The notes beneath the pieces were generated by a model. That model worked only from the letters and a program-made list of their open reading frames with translations, had not been told where the DNA came from and searched no databases. Below are positions 10,831-22,140 of a DNA stretch of 64,000 nt, piece by piece; position 1 is the first letter of the stretch; every line of letters starts with the position of its first letter. The DNA is from Agelas oroides (lineage: Eukaryota; Porifera; Demospongiae; Agelasida; Agelasidae). The translations under genes and the position numbers were made by a program. The stretch lies in the NCBI GenBank assembly GCA_949130485.1, contig OX422193.1:1500871-1564870 (forward strand), written 5' to 3'.

Positions 10831-13800
10831 AGTTTGGAAGATCATCAGTGGATGTAGTGAATGCGCTAGTAGATCGGGTCAGAATTCTGCAACAACGAAT
10901 TCAGATGTTGCAAAGGGAAGTTGTCAATTCTCGTTCTACGAGTGGATCATCCATTGCAATGCCAGAGTCCGCCAACAACCAGGCCTCTTATGGCTTTCTT
11001 TACCAAGAGCCTGTGGAAACAAAAACAGAACTACTGTCATCAACAGTTGGTACCCTTCCTGATGTGGAGGTCACTGCAGCCTCACAATCAGAGCCCCCTC
11101 CCAAGGCTATGCCACAGCAACAGAGAAGGCAGTACTACAGTTCTAGTTACACTAGTAGCAGTTCAAGTTCAGGTTATTCCAGTAGAAGATCAAGTCCTTG
11201 TAAAGCTGAGATCACTGAAATCTCCCAGTTGCAGCCCTACATGCACCTGCATCGACATCATTCGGACAGCAAGATGGCAAGCCATCAGAAGTTAGAGATC
11301 AGGGAAAAAGTGACGGGTGCAAAATTGAGGCACTTTTCAGATTTTATTCATGTGAGTGTGCAGGTTGAAGCTGTATGTTGTTTGCACTGTCGTGCAATCT
11401 AAAGTATTTTGTTCTATTTTTCCATGTCCAAGGTAATATATGAATACTAGCTGCTCATAAAGTGGTCTGAAATCTAATATGTTAAGGAGTAATCATTAAT
11501 TTTAGATGTTGCAAATACTTGTCATTGGTTAATTATGTATATAGGACTTTGTCAATAGACTGAAACTATACATCATTCAAGTTTTGCAGCTATAGTTGTA
11601 CTACATCTCTCATGCAATGACGCATATTTGTGCAGTAGTGTTGAGGTCCCCATATACCTATAGTGCTAAATTTTCGAGGGTTTAAATTTCACGAATGGTG
11701 GTTTTTGAAGATTTCGTTGAAATAATTTCGTGAATTCGCTGTCTAACCATGCGCACGCCGCACACATAATTTAGTATGGGTGTGGCATACAAGCAAGTTC
11801 TATCTAATACGCACTGTCACATCGTCGTCCGTGCTTGAGCTCGCAGCTGTTAGCAAAGCAATGGCTACTAAGATGGCAAGAGATCGGAAGTTTGAGATAA
11901 AAAGAATGCAGCAGGAGTCTACCAGACCGAGGGCCTTTATAGCAGTTGACGTAAGTAGTGAAGCATTTGGAACTACCCAACATGTTTGCAAACAAAATTC
12001 CAATAAGATAAATCAACATGCTTAGAACTCTTGTCTCACATTGGAATAAAGAGAGTTGAAGCAAAATAGGGGAAAGTGAGAAGGCCGGCAGTTGCCAGGA
12101 ATCAAATCCAGGACACCTGGCTCGTGCAGCCAGATAAATCAACATGAGTAAAAAGCTTTGGCAATCTCTGATGAAAATTATTGTAAAACTGTAGACTCAT
12201 TTGTAAGGTTTGAAACCAGGAAGGGCTAACCCCGATTTAAAGCTGGCTGGTATTACTAGTACTCCATACAGCAAAGGTGTATGCTTGCTGCTTTAGAAAA
12301 TATGTAGTTTCAACCTGAAAAAAAATTTGCATAGAAAGTTTTTGCCAAATTTAAAATGACAACTGTTCGCAAGATTTGCAAAAAATATTACTCAGTTGAG
12401 ATTGCAATCTACTTTAAGCAATTCTTTGCATACGTGGTACTTGTACCACCTAATCGCACAATGAATGACACATTAGTATCAGGTCTGTTGGGTCTCCCCC
12501 CATTACATGGCTTGCAGGATGACACAAACCATGAAACAGGAGGGCCAAAATGTACAACTTAATAACTACCTCAACGAATTAGCAAATAGTTGTTGCAATT
12601 CTGCAATTCTAGCTATGGCTGAAATTCCAAGCCAATGTTCACAAAAGAAGTGAATTAGTCTCACTGATTCTGAGCCATTATGTCATGACATGTACAAGTG
12701 ACTAAACTGATTTTCCATTTTTAATTATTACTTGTACATGTGCAGCCAACTCCAGAAGATGATGAAGGGAAGGCTCAGGAAGTTTACAGTCACCACTCTG
12801 ACAGCCAGGCAAACAACCAACGGAGGGAAGAGATTAGAAACAAACTGAGGTCTTTGAAACGGAGGCCCCTCTCAGAGTATATCCATGTGAGTACAGTAAG
12901 CTGGTTAAAGCTATATGCAGTATGCTCATATTCATGATGTTACTGTTAGCAGACAGAAAATGTCTGATCATCTAATTTTTCACACTTTGGCAATATTCAT
13001 TGCCTGTCAAAAGAAACAAAAAAAACATAAAACAATAAAACAATGAAATTGAAATCTGGCTACTGTTATGCAGTCGTAAAGCATTTTGGTAGCACTTCCA
13101 TATAATAATACTGGAAATAGCATAGGTAGTATGTGAATGCTAAAAATTGCGTACATAGTGGTCTGCAAGTGGATATGTTCATGAGAATCATCTGTTACAT
13201 ACAAATACTTGTCATTGCAAAGTTAAATACGTAGTAGGACTTTATCAATGACTTCTTTGGACTGAAAATATGTGACTTCTGTCACAACAAGCAAGAATCC
13301 TTGCTCATAGCTGTTCTCCGCAGTTGTAGTCTCACATAAATGACAAGTGTTTTGTACAGCGGTATACCTAGGTTTGTGGGGTCAGCTATATATACTCTGA
13401 CACAATACTGAAAACAAGAAAAAAACAGAGCGCACAATTTGGCAACTAGCCAACTACTGGAACTCAAGAGATGGATTTAACAATTCAGTTAGTGCTCACA
13501 TATATACTGGTGTTGCAACTCTATAGTAACTGGCTACTTTACTGAATAGCAGTATTTCCTAACCATGCAATGAAAAGTGGGATTGTCCACCCTCATTGTG
13601 AGCCCTTTAGTTATGTGCTGGTGACTTTAGATTGTTCTCCCATGTATTGTGTGTGACAGACGATTCCAGAGGTACATGGTGATGAGGCTCAAGAGGACCA
13701 CGGTGGTAGCAGTCAGCTGGCAGCACTCAGGTTTGTGAATGTCAACCAAGCTTGTGCCATAAAATCTTTGGATACCATGAAATACACAATGTAGTATCTG

Positions 13801-14794
13801 GATGACTGTAGCAAAACATAAAGTGGTCAGACAGTATAATACATTGTATCTACATTACAAGTAATAGTTGTGATAGCCTTTGAGAATGTGTGTACTTGCT
13901 GGAGAACCTCTAGCTTTCATGAGACTCAAAAGAGCATTTGCTAAACTAGTCATTAGCATAACGCATTATTATTCGTTCTCCATATAGACAGCCAGTTACA
14001 GAACAATCAGAAAATCCTGGAGAAAGAAGTACAGGTAAGAGAGTGAGAGATTCCCTGTCAAAGTGGAATGGCTGGGATCGAGAGAACTGTAAATCTCATA
14101 CTGAGCTGTACACATTTCATACTGTATGAGTGGAAACTTTTGCTCAAAGCACAAACATATACTACAGTGTGATGTAAAACAAATCATGTGTGTGCTCCAG
14201 TATTTCCAGTATGCACTGCTGGAAGCAGTCAAATACTGGACGCAATGGAAGCCTGTGAATGAGACTAGAATGCCATGAAGCTGCCCTAAATGATATACGT
14301 GTGTAATGGGGCTACAGTACCACAGTTGCCATCAATACTCATGCTTAATTTAATTATGGTTTTATGTGGAATATGCAGTCATTGATTTTGTGGCAGCTGT
14401 ATTAGAATATAGAGACACTACACAACAGTGACATAACACCACTAGACAGAGGCCACCAAGAGGATTTTTTAGTGTGCATAATTATACTATGCAAACTTTT
14501 TTTATTGCAGAAGAGGAGCTGAGATTAAGAGTGAAACGCAAACTGCCTGAGTTCATAGAGCTCACAAACTGGGAGTACTTGGTACCTCATCTTTTTTCTG
14601 TGGACTTATTAGATCCAGCAGCAATGGACTACCTGCTCAATGAAACAAGAACTGAACACCAAAAGGGAGTGTATTTTTACCTCAAAGTTTTGCCCTCGAA
14701 GGGACCAGATGCCTACACTCGGTTATACAAATGCTTGTGTGATGAGAAAAAACATTCAGGACACAAATCACTAGTGAAATTTTGTAACAACTAA
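10831..14794 (+). CDS. CARD-like adaptor paralog A (5' end incomplete)
   Basis: Exons with agreeing phases are ~10831-11351, 12746-12886, 13660-13730, 13988-14034 and 14511-14794 (phases 1/0/0/2/1). The first begins in the coiled-coil segment (LVDRVRILQQRIQMLQREV), where paralogs B and C have about 130 more residues, so the start is missing or unidentified; an in-frame stop lies at 10794. A Ser-rich region follows. The basic module (SDSKM...K.EIREK...FSDFIH) is present at the end of exon 10831-11351 and again in exon 12746-12886, while an extra copy at 11847-11950 has an acceptor phase that does not fit. Two short acidic linker exons precede a C-terminal CARD-like domain of ~94 residues: LVPHLFSVDLLDPAAMDYLL, then YFYLKVLPSKGPDAYTRLYK. 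CARDs bind other CARDs in innate-immunity and apoptosis complexes (family knowledge); the partner is unknown. Confidence 0.68.
11847..11950 (+). pseudogene. Extra basic-module exon copy in gene A intron
   Basis: The frame ending KMARDRKFEIKRMQQEST...AVD followed by GTAAGT is a copy of the basic module that ends exon 2 of genes B and C. Its donor is good and phase 0, but the best acceptor (CTCGCAG) leaves a phase that does not fit the previous exon. It may be an unused duplicated exon, an alternative first exon, or a relic. Confidence 0.5.
12050..12135 (-). repeat. tRNA-like SINE fragment
   Basis: On the minus strand, GGATTTGATTCC resembles the RNA polymerase III B box and is followed by a CTTCTCACTTTCCC stretch also seen near the 44.4 kb copy. 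It lies in an intron of gene A. Confidence 0.4.
12205..12560 (+). promoter_or_regulatory. Conserved intronic block with palindrome (copy in gene A)
   Basis: This intron-2 segment is recognisably similar in genes A, B (29210-29450), C (35655-36040) and, more weakly, D (39380-39730). It includes AGGAAGGGCTAACCC and the palindrome GTGGTACTTGTACCAC (12434-12449; 29433-29448; GTGGTACTCGTACCAC at 35913-35928). Retention may simply reflect recent duplication, or an intronic regulatory site. Confidence 0.4.
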
Positions 14795-16539
14795 ATATAC
14801 TACTTTATTAATAACATATTTCAATTTAATGCACAGTTTCAGGGAACCTGGATGCTGTTTCTGAAAATAGCTTCATTTGCAGATAAAAGGGTGTAAGCTT
14901 AGTTAGCAGAGGTTGAAAATCTATTGTGAAGTATTAAGTAATTTCGTCAAGTTTGCATGCTTGATCCGTACAAGCACCTAAAATGCTGGTCTGTATGAAG
15001 ATTATGTCCATGCATGCAGGCCTCCCCTAATTTTATTCTGCATTCACAATGATATAGGATAAGCACTCTTTCGTTTTTGTGTATCTCATGTACTGTGAAC
15101 AGAAGAATAAAAGGAGGAAGGCCTTGGAATGAGGCTACACATATGTTCATACAAATACTGTCATGTTGTTGTGATATCATTCATTCAGTGGGAGTAATGT
15201 TTCATATGCTGTGCATGGTGAAACTGCAAATAGATGAACAAAGCATAGTTAGTTACTAAATGTTAATTATACAACTGGCTACACAATTATAGTAATAGTA
15301 TCTGTGACTGCTTACTTGGTGCATGGTCACGTAATGGGGTGTGCTTATAGATATGCTGGCTTCAGCTTGGTATTTGCACAGTAATTGTCATATATGCATT
15401 AATTTTCTAAGCAGACCGGCTCTAAGCAGACTGATCTTAATGCTGTAGTGATATTAGTATTTAAACAACTAGCTCGGAAAAGGCAATATAGCTACTTTTA
15501 ATTCAACCGCTTGTCATTTAAGCGTGACAGCATAAGCTCCTATACACAAAACTTTCAATGCCCCATACTGTCATAACATATTTACAACAATATTATAGTA
15601 ACTGTTACAGCACTTATATAGTCCAGATTGATGCATGGATAATGTTGCTAAATGTATTTCTAGTTTATTATAACCACTCAGCTAGGGTCCGGGTTAGACT
15701 ACTGTCAGTCTTGCTGCAACACGACGAAAGCATCAAGCCAGGGTCAGCTATAATTTTAGGGAATGCAATTGTGACGTGCAGGGTGCTTTTGACAAGTCAA
15801 CAGTGCGCGTGCCAGTTGGGTGGAGCTGAATGAATACCACGAGGAATACATGCATGTTAGCTAAAGCTCAAGCGCGAGTATTTAGCCAAGTGCGATCGAA
15901 GTTTAGCTGCAAAGCAAAAACATCGGCGGGCCGTGTGCATCCATGTAGTTGGTATTGTTCATGCAGTCGAGAATTCACCCACCTAGAGACTGCAGGCACT
16001 AAGGTGCAGATCATGATGACCATGCATATTGGTGACTCCTGTCTGCAGGTTTGGGGACTCACTGGTAGCTACACTTAGACTCATGAGCCAAAACAAGCGT
16101 CATTTTCATCATCAGAGTCATCCCCATAGCCAGCTCTTGAAAGAAACAAACTTTAAACATCTACCATAATATGCACTGATACCACTGCTGTGAGCTGTTG
16201 TGCTCCAAAAAAAGGCTAGGATATCATAGTACAGGACTCATTTAGATCCCCAGAAAATTTAAAACTGGATGAGGTGTTGTATGTACTTGATCTTTAAATG
16301 ATGTTGCACGGTGCCACCCTCTCCATTGAATTTTGTTAAATGTAAAAAGTGGGTACGGTACCATTTGACTTCGGAAAGCCATATCTTGGGGTTAAATATA
16401 GGTAACCCAGGCAATATGCATATCGTTCAATTACTCTAAGGCTGCTCTTTAAGCCTGTATTACTAACTTTTTTCGATTGCAAAATTTTATTTTTTGTTTG
16501 GACACGCTACGCTTAGACCTATTATGCTCGAGATTGTGC
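14795..16539. other. Spacer after gene A, duplicated after gene B
   Basis: From about 14830 to 15260 the sequence aligns by eye with 33240-33740 downstream of gene B, including the ATATGTTCATA..ATACTGTCA and ATGATATCATCCATTCAGT-type blocks. Whole gene-plus-spacer units were therefore duplicated. Short open frames here show no domains. A promoter-like block at 15765-15960 is annotated separately; 16090-16539 holds nothing recognisable. Confidence 0.5.
15765..15960 (+). promoter_or_regulatory. Promoter-like block homologous to that upstream of gene C
   Basis: A GC-richer patch with GTGACGTGCAG and GGTGGAGCTGAATGAAT resembles 33895-34030 upstream of gene C, which has TGACGTCA (33906-33913) and GGTGGAGCTGATTGAAG. 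Its neighbour on the right is now unrelated sequence, so it may be the old promoter of gene B (10 kb away), of the lost 5' part of another copy, or simply a relic. Confidence 0.35.
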
Positions 16540-17212
16540 TTATGCTAACAGCTGCCTATTGTGCTTTAAATTATGCCGGCATAATGTGCGCATGTCTAAC
16601 ACAGAGTCACTGGAGGTGAGCTTGATGCTAGGGAATGATTCATTGCAGCAGCTACAGTGACAGTAAGATAAGCTTGACATTTTGGCGTGAAAAGCAGCAA
16701 GCTTGCCTCGTACCCACTCATCTTCTAAGACTGGCATAGTGGTTCGTTGCGGCTCAGACTGTCTTTCAGCTTGCCTTCTTCGTCGACTAGCCTCCCGGTT
16801 TCGTGCAAGCCTAGCTTGCCTTGCGTCTGACTGTTCAGCTGCTCTTTGTTCGCGGTTGCGCTCACGCAGTCTTTCTAGCCTGGCCTGCCTAGCCTCCTCG
16901 GGCCGTTCCGCTGTTCTGCGTTCATGAGTGCGCTGGCGGTCTGTAGCTAGCCTGGCCTGCCTAGCCTCGGGCCGTTCCGCTGCTCTGCGTTTGTGGGTGC
17001 GCTGGCGGTCTGTAGCTAACCTGGCCTGCCTAGCCTCGGGCTGCTCCGCTACTCTGCGCTCGTGGTCGCGTACGCATTGTCTATCTACCTTACCTCGGTC
17101 TGCTCTGATCGCCATCGCTCCCGATCTCTTTGGCGCTGACGCTGCAGTCTAGCAGTAGCCCTTTCCTCTCGCTCCAACCGCAATCTCTCTCTTGCACTCA
17201 GTAGATCCATCG
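16540..17212 (-). pseudogene. Helitron-type transposase N-terminal region, broken
   Basis: Read on the minus strand, an ATG at 17210-17212 starts an R/E-rich frame that shifts near 17110 into the long frame 17115-16540. That frame has three repeats of the type RPEARQARLATDRQRTH, then ASRRRRQAERQSEP, then a Cys-rich stretch CHCSCCNESFPSIKL...CRH. Arg/Ala-rich RQARL repeats before a C..C.E.FP motif are typical of Helitron Rep/helicase proteins in invertebrates (family knowledge). The Rep and PIF1-like helicase parts are missing, so this is a dead 5' fragment of a rolling-circle transposon. Confidence 0.65.
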
Positions 17213-17395
17213 GCGTGGAGTTCGATAATGAGGAGTCCATGATTCGTCTGAATTTCTATAGCACGTGTGCAAATTTGAAATGCAATTTAAATTTTAGCAC
17301 GTGTGCAAATTTGAAATGTACGTATCCGTTCGTTCAATTTAAATTTTCGGTATATGGCCGCAAGCAGACAGACATACACACGCGCGTTTTGCAAT

Positions 17396-17440
17396 GCAGT
17401 CCCGCTAGTGTGGGGCTCGCTCAGGCTCGCCCCAATGAGT
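17396..17440. repeat. Dispersed repeat shared with 54781-54820
   Basis: The string CGCTAGTGTGGGGCTCGCTC and the following AGGCTCGCCCCAAT recur near 54785 with few changes (CGCTAGTGTGGGAGCTCGCTC, AGGCTCACCCAAT). Family and function are unknown. Confidence 0.45.
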
Positions 17441-17656
17441 AATTCATGGCTACTACATAGCCATCGTGGTGATACTACACTAGATAATGAAGAAACTGAA
17501 CTCGAATGTTCCAACTGTTTGCACAGGACATCCTTGAAGTCAATCTGTGATAGGATAAAAATTCTTGTGCAATGAAAGAAACAGTAGCTAAGTCATTGCT
17601 AGTAATTTGATGTGATTTCAATGTAAGACTGTGTTTACAACAAAACTGTAATAATG

Positions 17657-17825
17657 GTAGCCTCGTTCCCAGGCCTCCCTTGTTTTTTTTTTTGTTCTTT
17701 GGTTTGCATTCAGTATACACGGAAGCATGCAGAACAGCAGTGAAAACCGCCACTCTTGTTTCCGTGTATTATACTGAACACAAACCAAAGAACAAAAAAC
17801 AGGGCCGAGGCCTGGGAACGAGGCT
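17657..17825. mobile_element. TAGCCTCG-family MITE with 9-bp target duplication
   Basis: GTAGCCTCGTTCCCAGGCC at the left is inverted as GGCCTGGGAACGAGGCT at the right. The flanks GTAATAATG (17648-17656 and 17826-17834) are an exact 9-bp duplication. Inside, the sequences around CTTTGGTTTGCATTCAGTAT are again inverted, so the whole element can fold. It carries no gene. Confidence 0.85.
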
Positions 17826-17834
17826 GTAATAATG

Positions 17835-19149
17835 ATAGATGCATGATTAAATCCTCATTCCCATTTTTTCCTGTGGGTGAGAGAAATTTGGTCTGGGAAC
17901 AAGACTAACATTGTGATAAAGAATGGGAAACCTGGGAGCAGGACTATAGTAAGTGTTGAAGATTGTCCAAATTGTTAGCCACACATACAAATAAAACAAA
18001 GAGGGATGATCTATCACTGAACTCCAAGTTGATTTTTCTTCAAAGTCTTCATTGTTTCCACTTTCCAAGTAGTGATCCTCAACATTCATTCACCATGCAA
18101 TACATTCAATTCAATCTTGCTGTGTCAACCCTCACAGAATAAAGCTCAAAGGACATATCTCGTCTTCACTGCCACTTGTCATGTCAATGTAAGCTATGCC
18201 GTTGTCCACTTTTAGAACCACCTTTTATGACATAATGCGACTTTTACCCTGCACCTAGCAGGAACCTCGACTAAAGTATGCGGCCAGCTGTTCTGCAGAG
18301 GTAGATTTATAAGTATAAACTGGATGCACCATAACTTATTAGTTGAAATAAGTCCCAAAAATCTGGATCCTGCTGTTGGACACACCAAAGATAGTAGAGT
18401 GTCACTCTACTATCAGATTCTATGGACACACCAGTTCACTTCACACTTTGTTTTGTTGTACAGTACGTTTCTGCACTTCCTAGGAGGTATGATGTCAGGA
18501 ACCCAAGGAAGATGGAATAATGGACTTGAATCAAGTACCATGCAAGAACCAAGTGACCTTGTTTGTAATATATAGCTTCTATGACCTTCGTTCCTCTGAA
18601 AATATGTATAAAAGAAGGTTATGTGCCAAAAGATTTAATGTCCAAAAATAGTTCAAGTGACTTTTGAAGCTTCAGTATAAATGGATTTCATTTGATGCAC
18701 CTTGTGCAAAAATACCTAAGCACTCAAGTTTATAGCTGTCAAGCAACTATTTCAGCTGTGATTTTATGACATTTCTCCCATGCATAGAAGAATAATTGAT
18801 AGTTTGAAGTGACTTTTCACAAGTAAATTTAGCAAGCACCAGTGATTTACCATTGGTGGAGTAGTAAAGTAGCTGGACCACTCACATGAATATCTGTTGA
18901 AGGTATGTCATATATAATCCCACATAAATCAAAAATCCCATATATTTTTGAGACCAAGACAAATTCACCATGTATATATGTATGTACTGTACATGTATAT
19001 AGCTTAGTCTCACAAAAGAGTGGCCATGCACTCTTGGAGGAGAATCTTACATTCACCAAAGAGGGGGGCGCTCTTTCATGACAAGTGTTTATGTATTCAT
19101 TCTCAAAAGAGTGCTCACTATTGACTATATTCATTGAATGTATTCGTAC
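17835..19149. other. Region downstream of RhoGAP exons
   Basis: The rest of the minus-strand RhoGAP gene (arginine finger excluded, remaining helices and C terminus) should lie here or further left, but I could not identify its exons with confidence. A minus-strand frame at 18089-17970 (MNVEDHYLESGNNEDFEEKS) is a weak candidate. Otherwise nothing is recognised. Confidence 0.3.
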
Positions 19150-20891
19150 CAGGAAGAGTTTGAGTAGTCCTGCCACTGCGGCAATGTCCAGGCCCTTGAA
19201 GTCCACATCTCCAACTGCAGTAAGTCCATATATGGTATGTAATATAAAGTACTCCACACATGTTTACAATTAAACCATAGTTTGTAGACAGTCCGTGTAA
19301 TGTGTGTAATGTGATGGGAATCCAAGAGGAATACAAACACTTCAATATATATAATGTAATATTGAGCTACTTCTAACTTGGAAATTGCTTATGTGTGGGG
19401 AGATGGGAGGACAGCTGTATAAAAAGGATCACATTACATCCCATGCCTTCCTAATGTACACTGAAATGAATTTAATAAGGTAACTAAGCTGCACTTAAAT
19501 TTCTGGGAAATCCCACGGTTTCCCCCTTGCATGATGATGCTGCATCTTGTTACAAATAAAAGTGGGAAAATCCGAGGGTCGGCCCCAGCATAAAACTTTG
19601 CCACTACCCATAATATGGCCAATTGAACATGAGGTATGATTGTCACCCATATTGCACAAACAAGCTGTATAGTATACATACATACATACATACAGTGGAC
19701 ACCCCTGAAATAAGGACACCTGACTGAGTCTATTATTATCCCCCTAATCAGGACGATTATTTTGGCCCCAAGGGTGTCTGTAGTAGACAAGTTCCACTGT
19801 ATATTGACTGTATTTTCATATGTATGGGTAGGTGTAGAATAGCCAGTTGTTTGTTGCCGGGTGTCTTTGTGAGGTTGTCAGGTATACTTGTTTCCATAAA
19901 CTGGTATGCTTGTTAGTCTCATACCCAGGCTTTCAATCCTGGACTAGCTCTCGCTGCCTGTACGAGGATGTTACAATCAACTAGCTCAATGGAACACTTA
20001 TGGTGGCCTTGTTTTCAGGCCGCAATCAAAACCCAGATGGTGGGAAGACCTGGGAATGAGGTTGACTTATGGACACACATGAGATAAACATGAGAAATAC
20101 ATGAGTTAGGATGTGTGAAATGTTATACATAAGGCTCTAAACCCAAGGCTCTGCTATCTAGTCTTTAACTTACAGGAATGAATAGGAATTGGAGGGAACA
20201 ACTAATATACATGTATACCTAGTTTGCCTATATGGTTACAGTAGTGAGCATATATACCTTTGTCAAACCGGCACACCTCAAGTTGTCTATCAGCTTGGCA
20301 TTTCCGCTCACATGGTAGATTCCTTCTTGATCCAAACCTGATAACATGTAGTGGTGTGATATATGAAAAGTACCTCTTGATTAGCAAGTTAGATCCCCTT
20401 GTTTGAGATGGAATTTGTCAAGTGTCCTGATTAACCAAGGCTTTCCTATTTGAAGAGGGAACTGTTGTCCTATGCTATTTATCTCCCTCCCTCCCTCCCT
20501 TCCTTCCTCCCTCCCCCTCCCTCCCTCCCTCTTCCCTCCCTCCCTCCCTCCCTCCCTTCCTTCCTTCCTTCCTTCCTTCCTTCCTTCCTTCCTTCCTTCC
20601 TTCCTTCCTTCCTTCCTTCCTTCCTTCCTTCCTTCCTTCCTTCCTTCCTTCCCCCTCCCTCCCTTTCTCCCTTTCTCCCTTTCTCCCTCCCTCCCTCCCT
20701 CCCTCCCTCCCTCCCTCCCTCCCTCCCTCCCTCCCTCCCTCCCTCCCTCCCTCCCTCCCTCCCTCCCTCCCTCCCTCCCTCCTTACCCTCCTCCTCCATG
20801 TGTTCCACAATCTTCTGCACAATGTAGGGAATTGCTCTTCCTTCACGTGTCACAAGGTCTACTAGTGGCACACCAAACACAAGAGCAGTGG
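19150..20891 (-). CDS. RhoGAP-domain protein, three internal exons
   Basis: Minus-strand exons are 20891-20787, 20337 to about 20263, and 19214-19150. Exon one encodes VFGVPLVDLVTREGRAIPYI and VEHMEEEG. It joins in phase 1 to LDQEGIYHVSGNAKLIDNLR, the RhoGAP block that carries the catalytic Arg position in G-[IL]-[YF]-[RH]-x-S-G. Then comes GDVDFKGLDIAAVAGLLKLF, the conserved LLKLFLRELP helix. RhoGAP proteins speed GTP hydrolysis on Rho-family GTPases at membranes and actin structures. The residue before V-S-G is His (YHVSG) where the usual arginine finger (YRVSG) sits, so activity may be altered. The donor of exon two is ambiguous: phase favours G/GTTTGA, but AAG/GTATAT looks better. It is antisense to the death-fold array. 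Confidence 0.75.
19693..19799. mobile_element. Short pogo/Tigger-like MITE with TA duplication
   Basis: It starts CAGTGGACACCCCTG and ends GACAAGTTCCACTG, flanked by TA on both sides (19691-19692, 19800-19801). The same terminal style (CAGTGGAACCCCT) bounds the large element at 27584-29197. It lies in an intron of the RhoGAP gene. Confidence 0.75.
20475..20786. repeat. CCCT/CCTT microsatellite filling a RhoGAP intron
   Basis: About 310 bases of almost pure CCCT and CCTT tetranucleotides, with CTTTCTCC interruptions. It begins right at the splice donor (20786/20787) of the minus-strand RhoGAP exon, so on the transcribed strand the intron is a long polypurine GGGA/GGAA tract. Long SLPP- or GREGG-type open frames across it are artefacts of periodicity. 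Confidence 0.95.
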
Positions 20892-20914
20892 CTGCATGCG
20901 TTGGTTGGGAGGGG

Positions 20915-21020
20915 GGAATGTGTATGTGTGTTGGGAGGGGGGAGTGTGTATGTGTGTTGGGAGGGGGGAGAGGAGTGTGTATGTGTGTTGGGAGGGGGGA
21001 GAGGAGTGTGTGTGTGTGTG
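20915..21020. repeat. TGTGTTGGGAGGGGGGAG minisatellite
   Basis: Four or so imperfect units of roughly 25-35 bp containing TGTGTTGGGAGGGGGGAG, followed by TG-rich sequence to about 21170. Non-coding. G-rich runs could form quadruplexes. Confidence 0.85.
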
Positions 21021-21339
21021 TATCATTGTATGTAGACCATATGTACATGTTGGTGCACATGGTGTATGTGCAGGAGTGTGTATGCGCATCATTGTGGGTA
21101 GAGCGTATGTGTAAGAGTGGTGAGTGTGGGCATGTATTTGTGATATGTATGTGTAAGTTGTGTATGTGAATGAATGGGCATGGCATGTAGGTACGAGGCT
21201 AGGTGATTGTAGAGTAGTGCTACAGTTTTTTTGTGTATAGTAATTCTGCATGAGATTACATGTCAGGGATACATACAGTAGCATACAAGTCTCTAATACA
21301 TGGTATGTACCCATCTGATATTACACAGTTGAAGTATAT

Positions 21340-22140
21340 TTAAAAAAGAGTACTTAAAGCTGTTTGTCTTTGTAGTAAATCCTGACAATGTATGGGGGGG
21401 GCTAAGCTTCGTAGATTGAAAGAGTTGTCTCTTGCAGAGATGGGAACATTTGGGAAGTCAGCAAGACCATGTACAATTTTGTACATTGCACTGAGTTTCA
21501 TCTGCTTTCTCCTGGCAGCAAGAGTTGGGAGATTTAGGCTACTGCACAACATAGAGTAACTAGCATACCACTATTTTGAACAGACTCGCAAGGCAAACTT
21601 CTGAACTGATTCTAACATATCTATATCTTTCTGTAGGTAAGGGTTCCAAACTTGACATGCATATTCAAGATGAGGTGTTAGAGACATAGAGCTGCTTTAG
21701 AGTGGAGGTATCTGCATCTTGGTAAAATTGCCTCTAGAGCATTCTAACCAGCCTTCTTGCTTTAGTGCATATCATATTTATGTGGGCAGTGCAGGATAGA
21801 TCAGCAGTAATAAGAATGCCTAAATATTTAAATTCAGTGACTCTGTCAAGTGGGATGCCATTCAGGTTGATTGTGGGTGGTAACTCTTTTGCTCTTTTCC
21901 GAGATATGCTCATGTATTTACACTTGTTTGTATTAAATTGAAGGTGGTTATCGGCAATCCACGTGGCGATAGCATTAATGTCCTGTTGCAGTAACCAGTA
22001 ATCTTCATAGGAGTATATTGGTCGATATAGAACCATATCATCAGCATACAGCATGATAGTTCCATCTGAGAGAGTGACTGACTCAACCCCATCAATGTAA
22101 ATACAGTCGGTGATACTAACTGACAATAAGTGTTGTTCAC
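21340..22140 (-). pseudogene. Non-LTR retrotransposon reverse transcriptase fragment
   Basis: The minus-strand frame 22126-21734 has the RT catalytic box MLYADDMVLY, then NTNKCKYMSIS and FKYLGILI, as in CR1/L2/Jockey-type LINEs. The downstream part in another frame gives LEYACQVWNPYLQKDIDMLE and LPTLAARRKQMKLSAMYKIV, the usual C-terminal end of such RTs. A frameshift near 21730 and an in-frame stop near 21560 show it is dead. The 5' part (endonuclease, fingers) is absent. Confidence 0.85.

Noticed and set aside
20450-21186. Open frames of SLPP, FLPSFLPS, GREGG and KEGRKEGR type
   Set aside because: Pure translation of the CCCT/CCTT microsatellite and TG-rich minisatellite. Only the 105-nt RhoGAP exon next to it is real.
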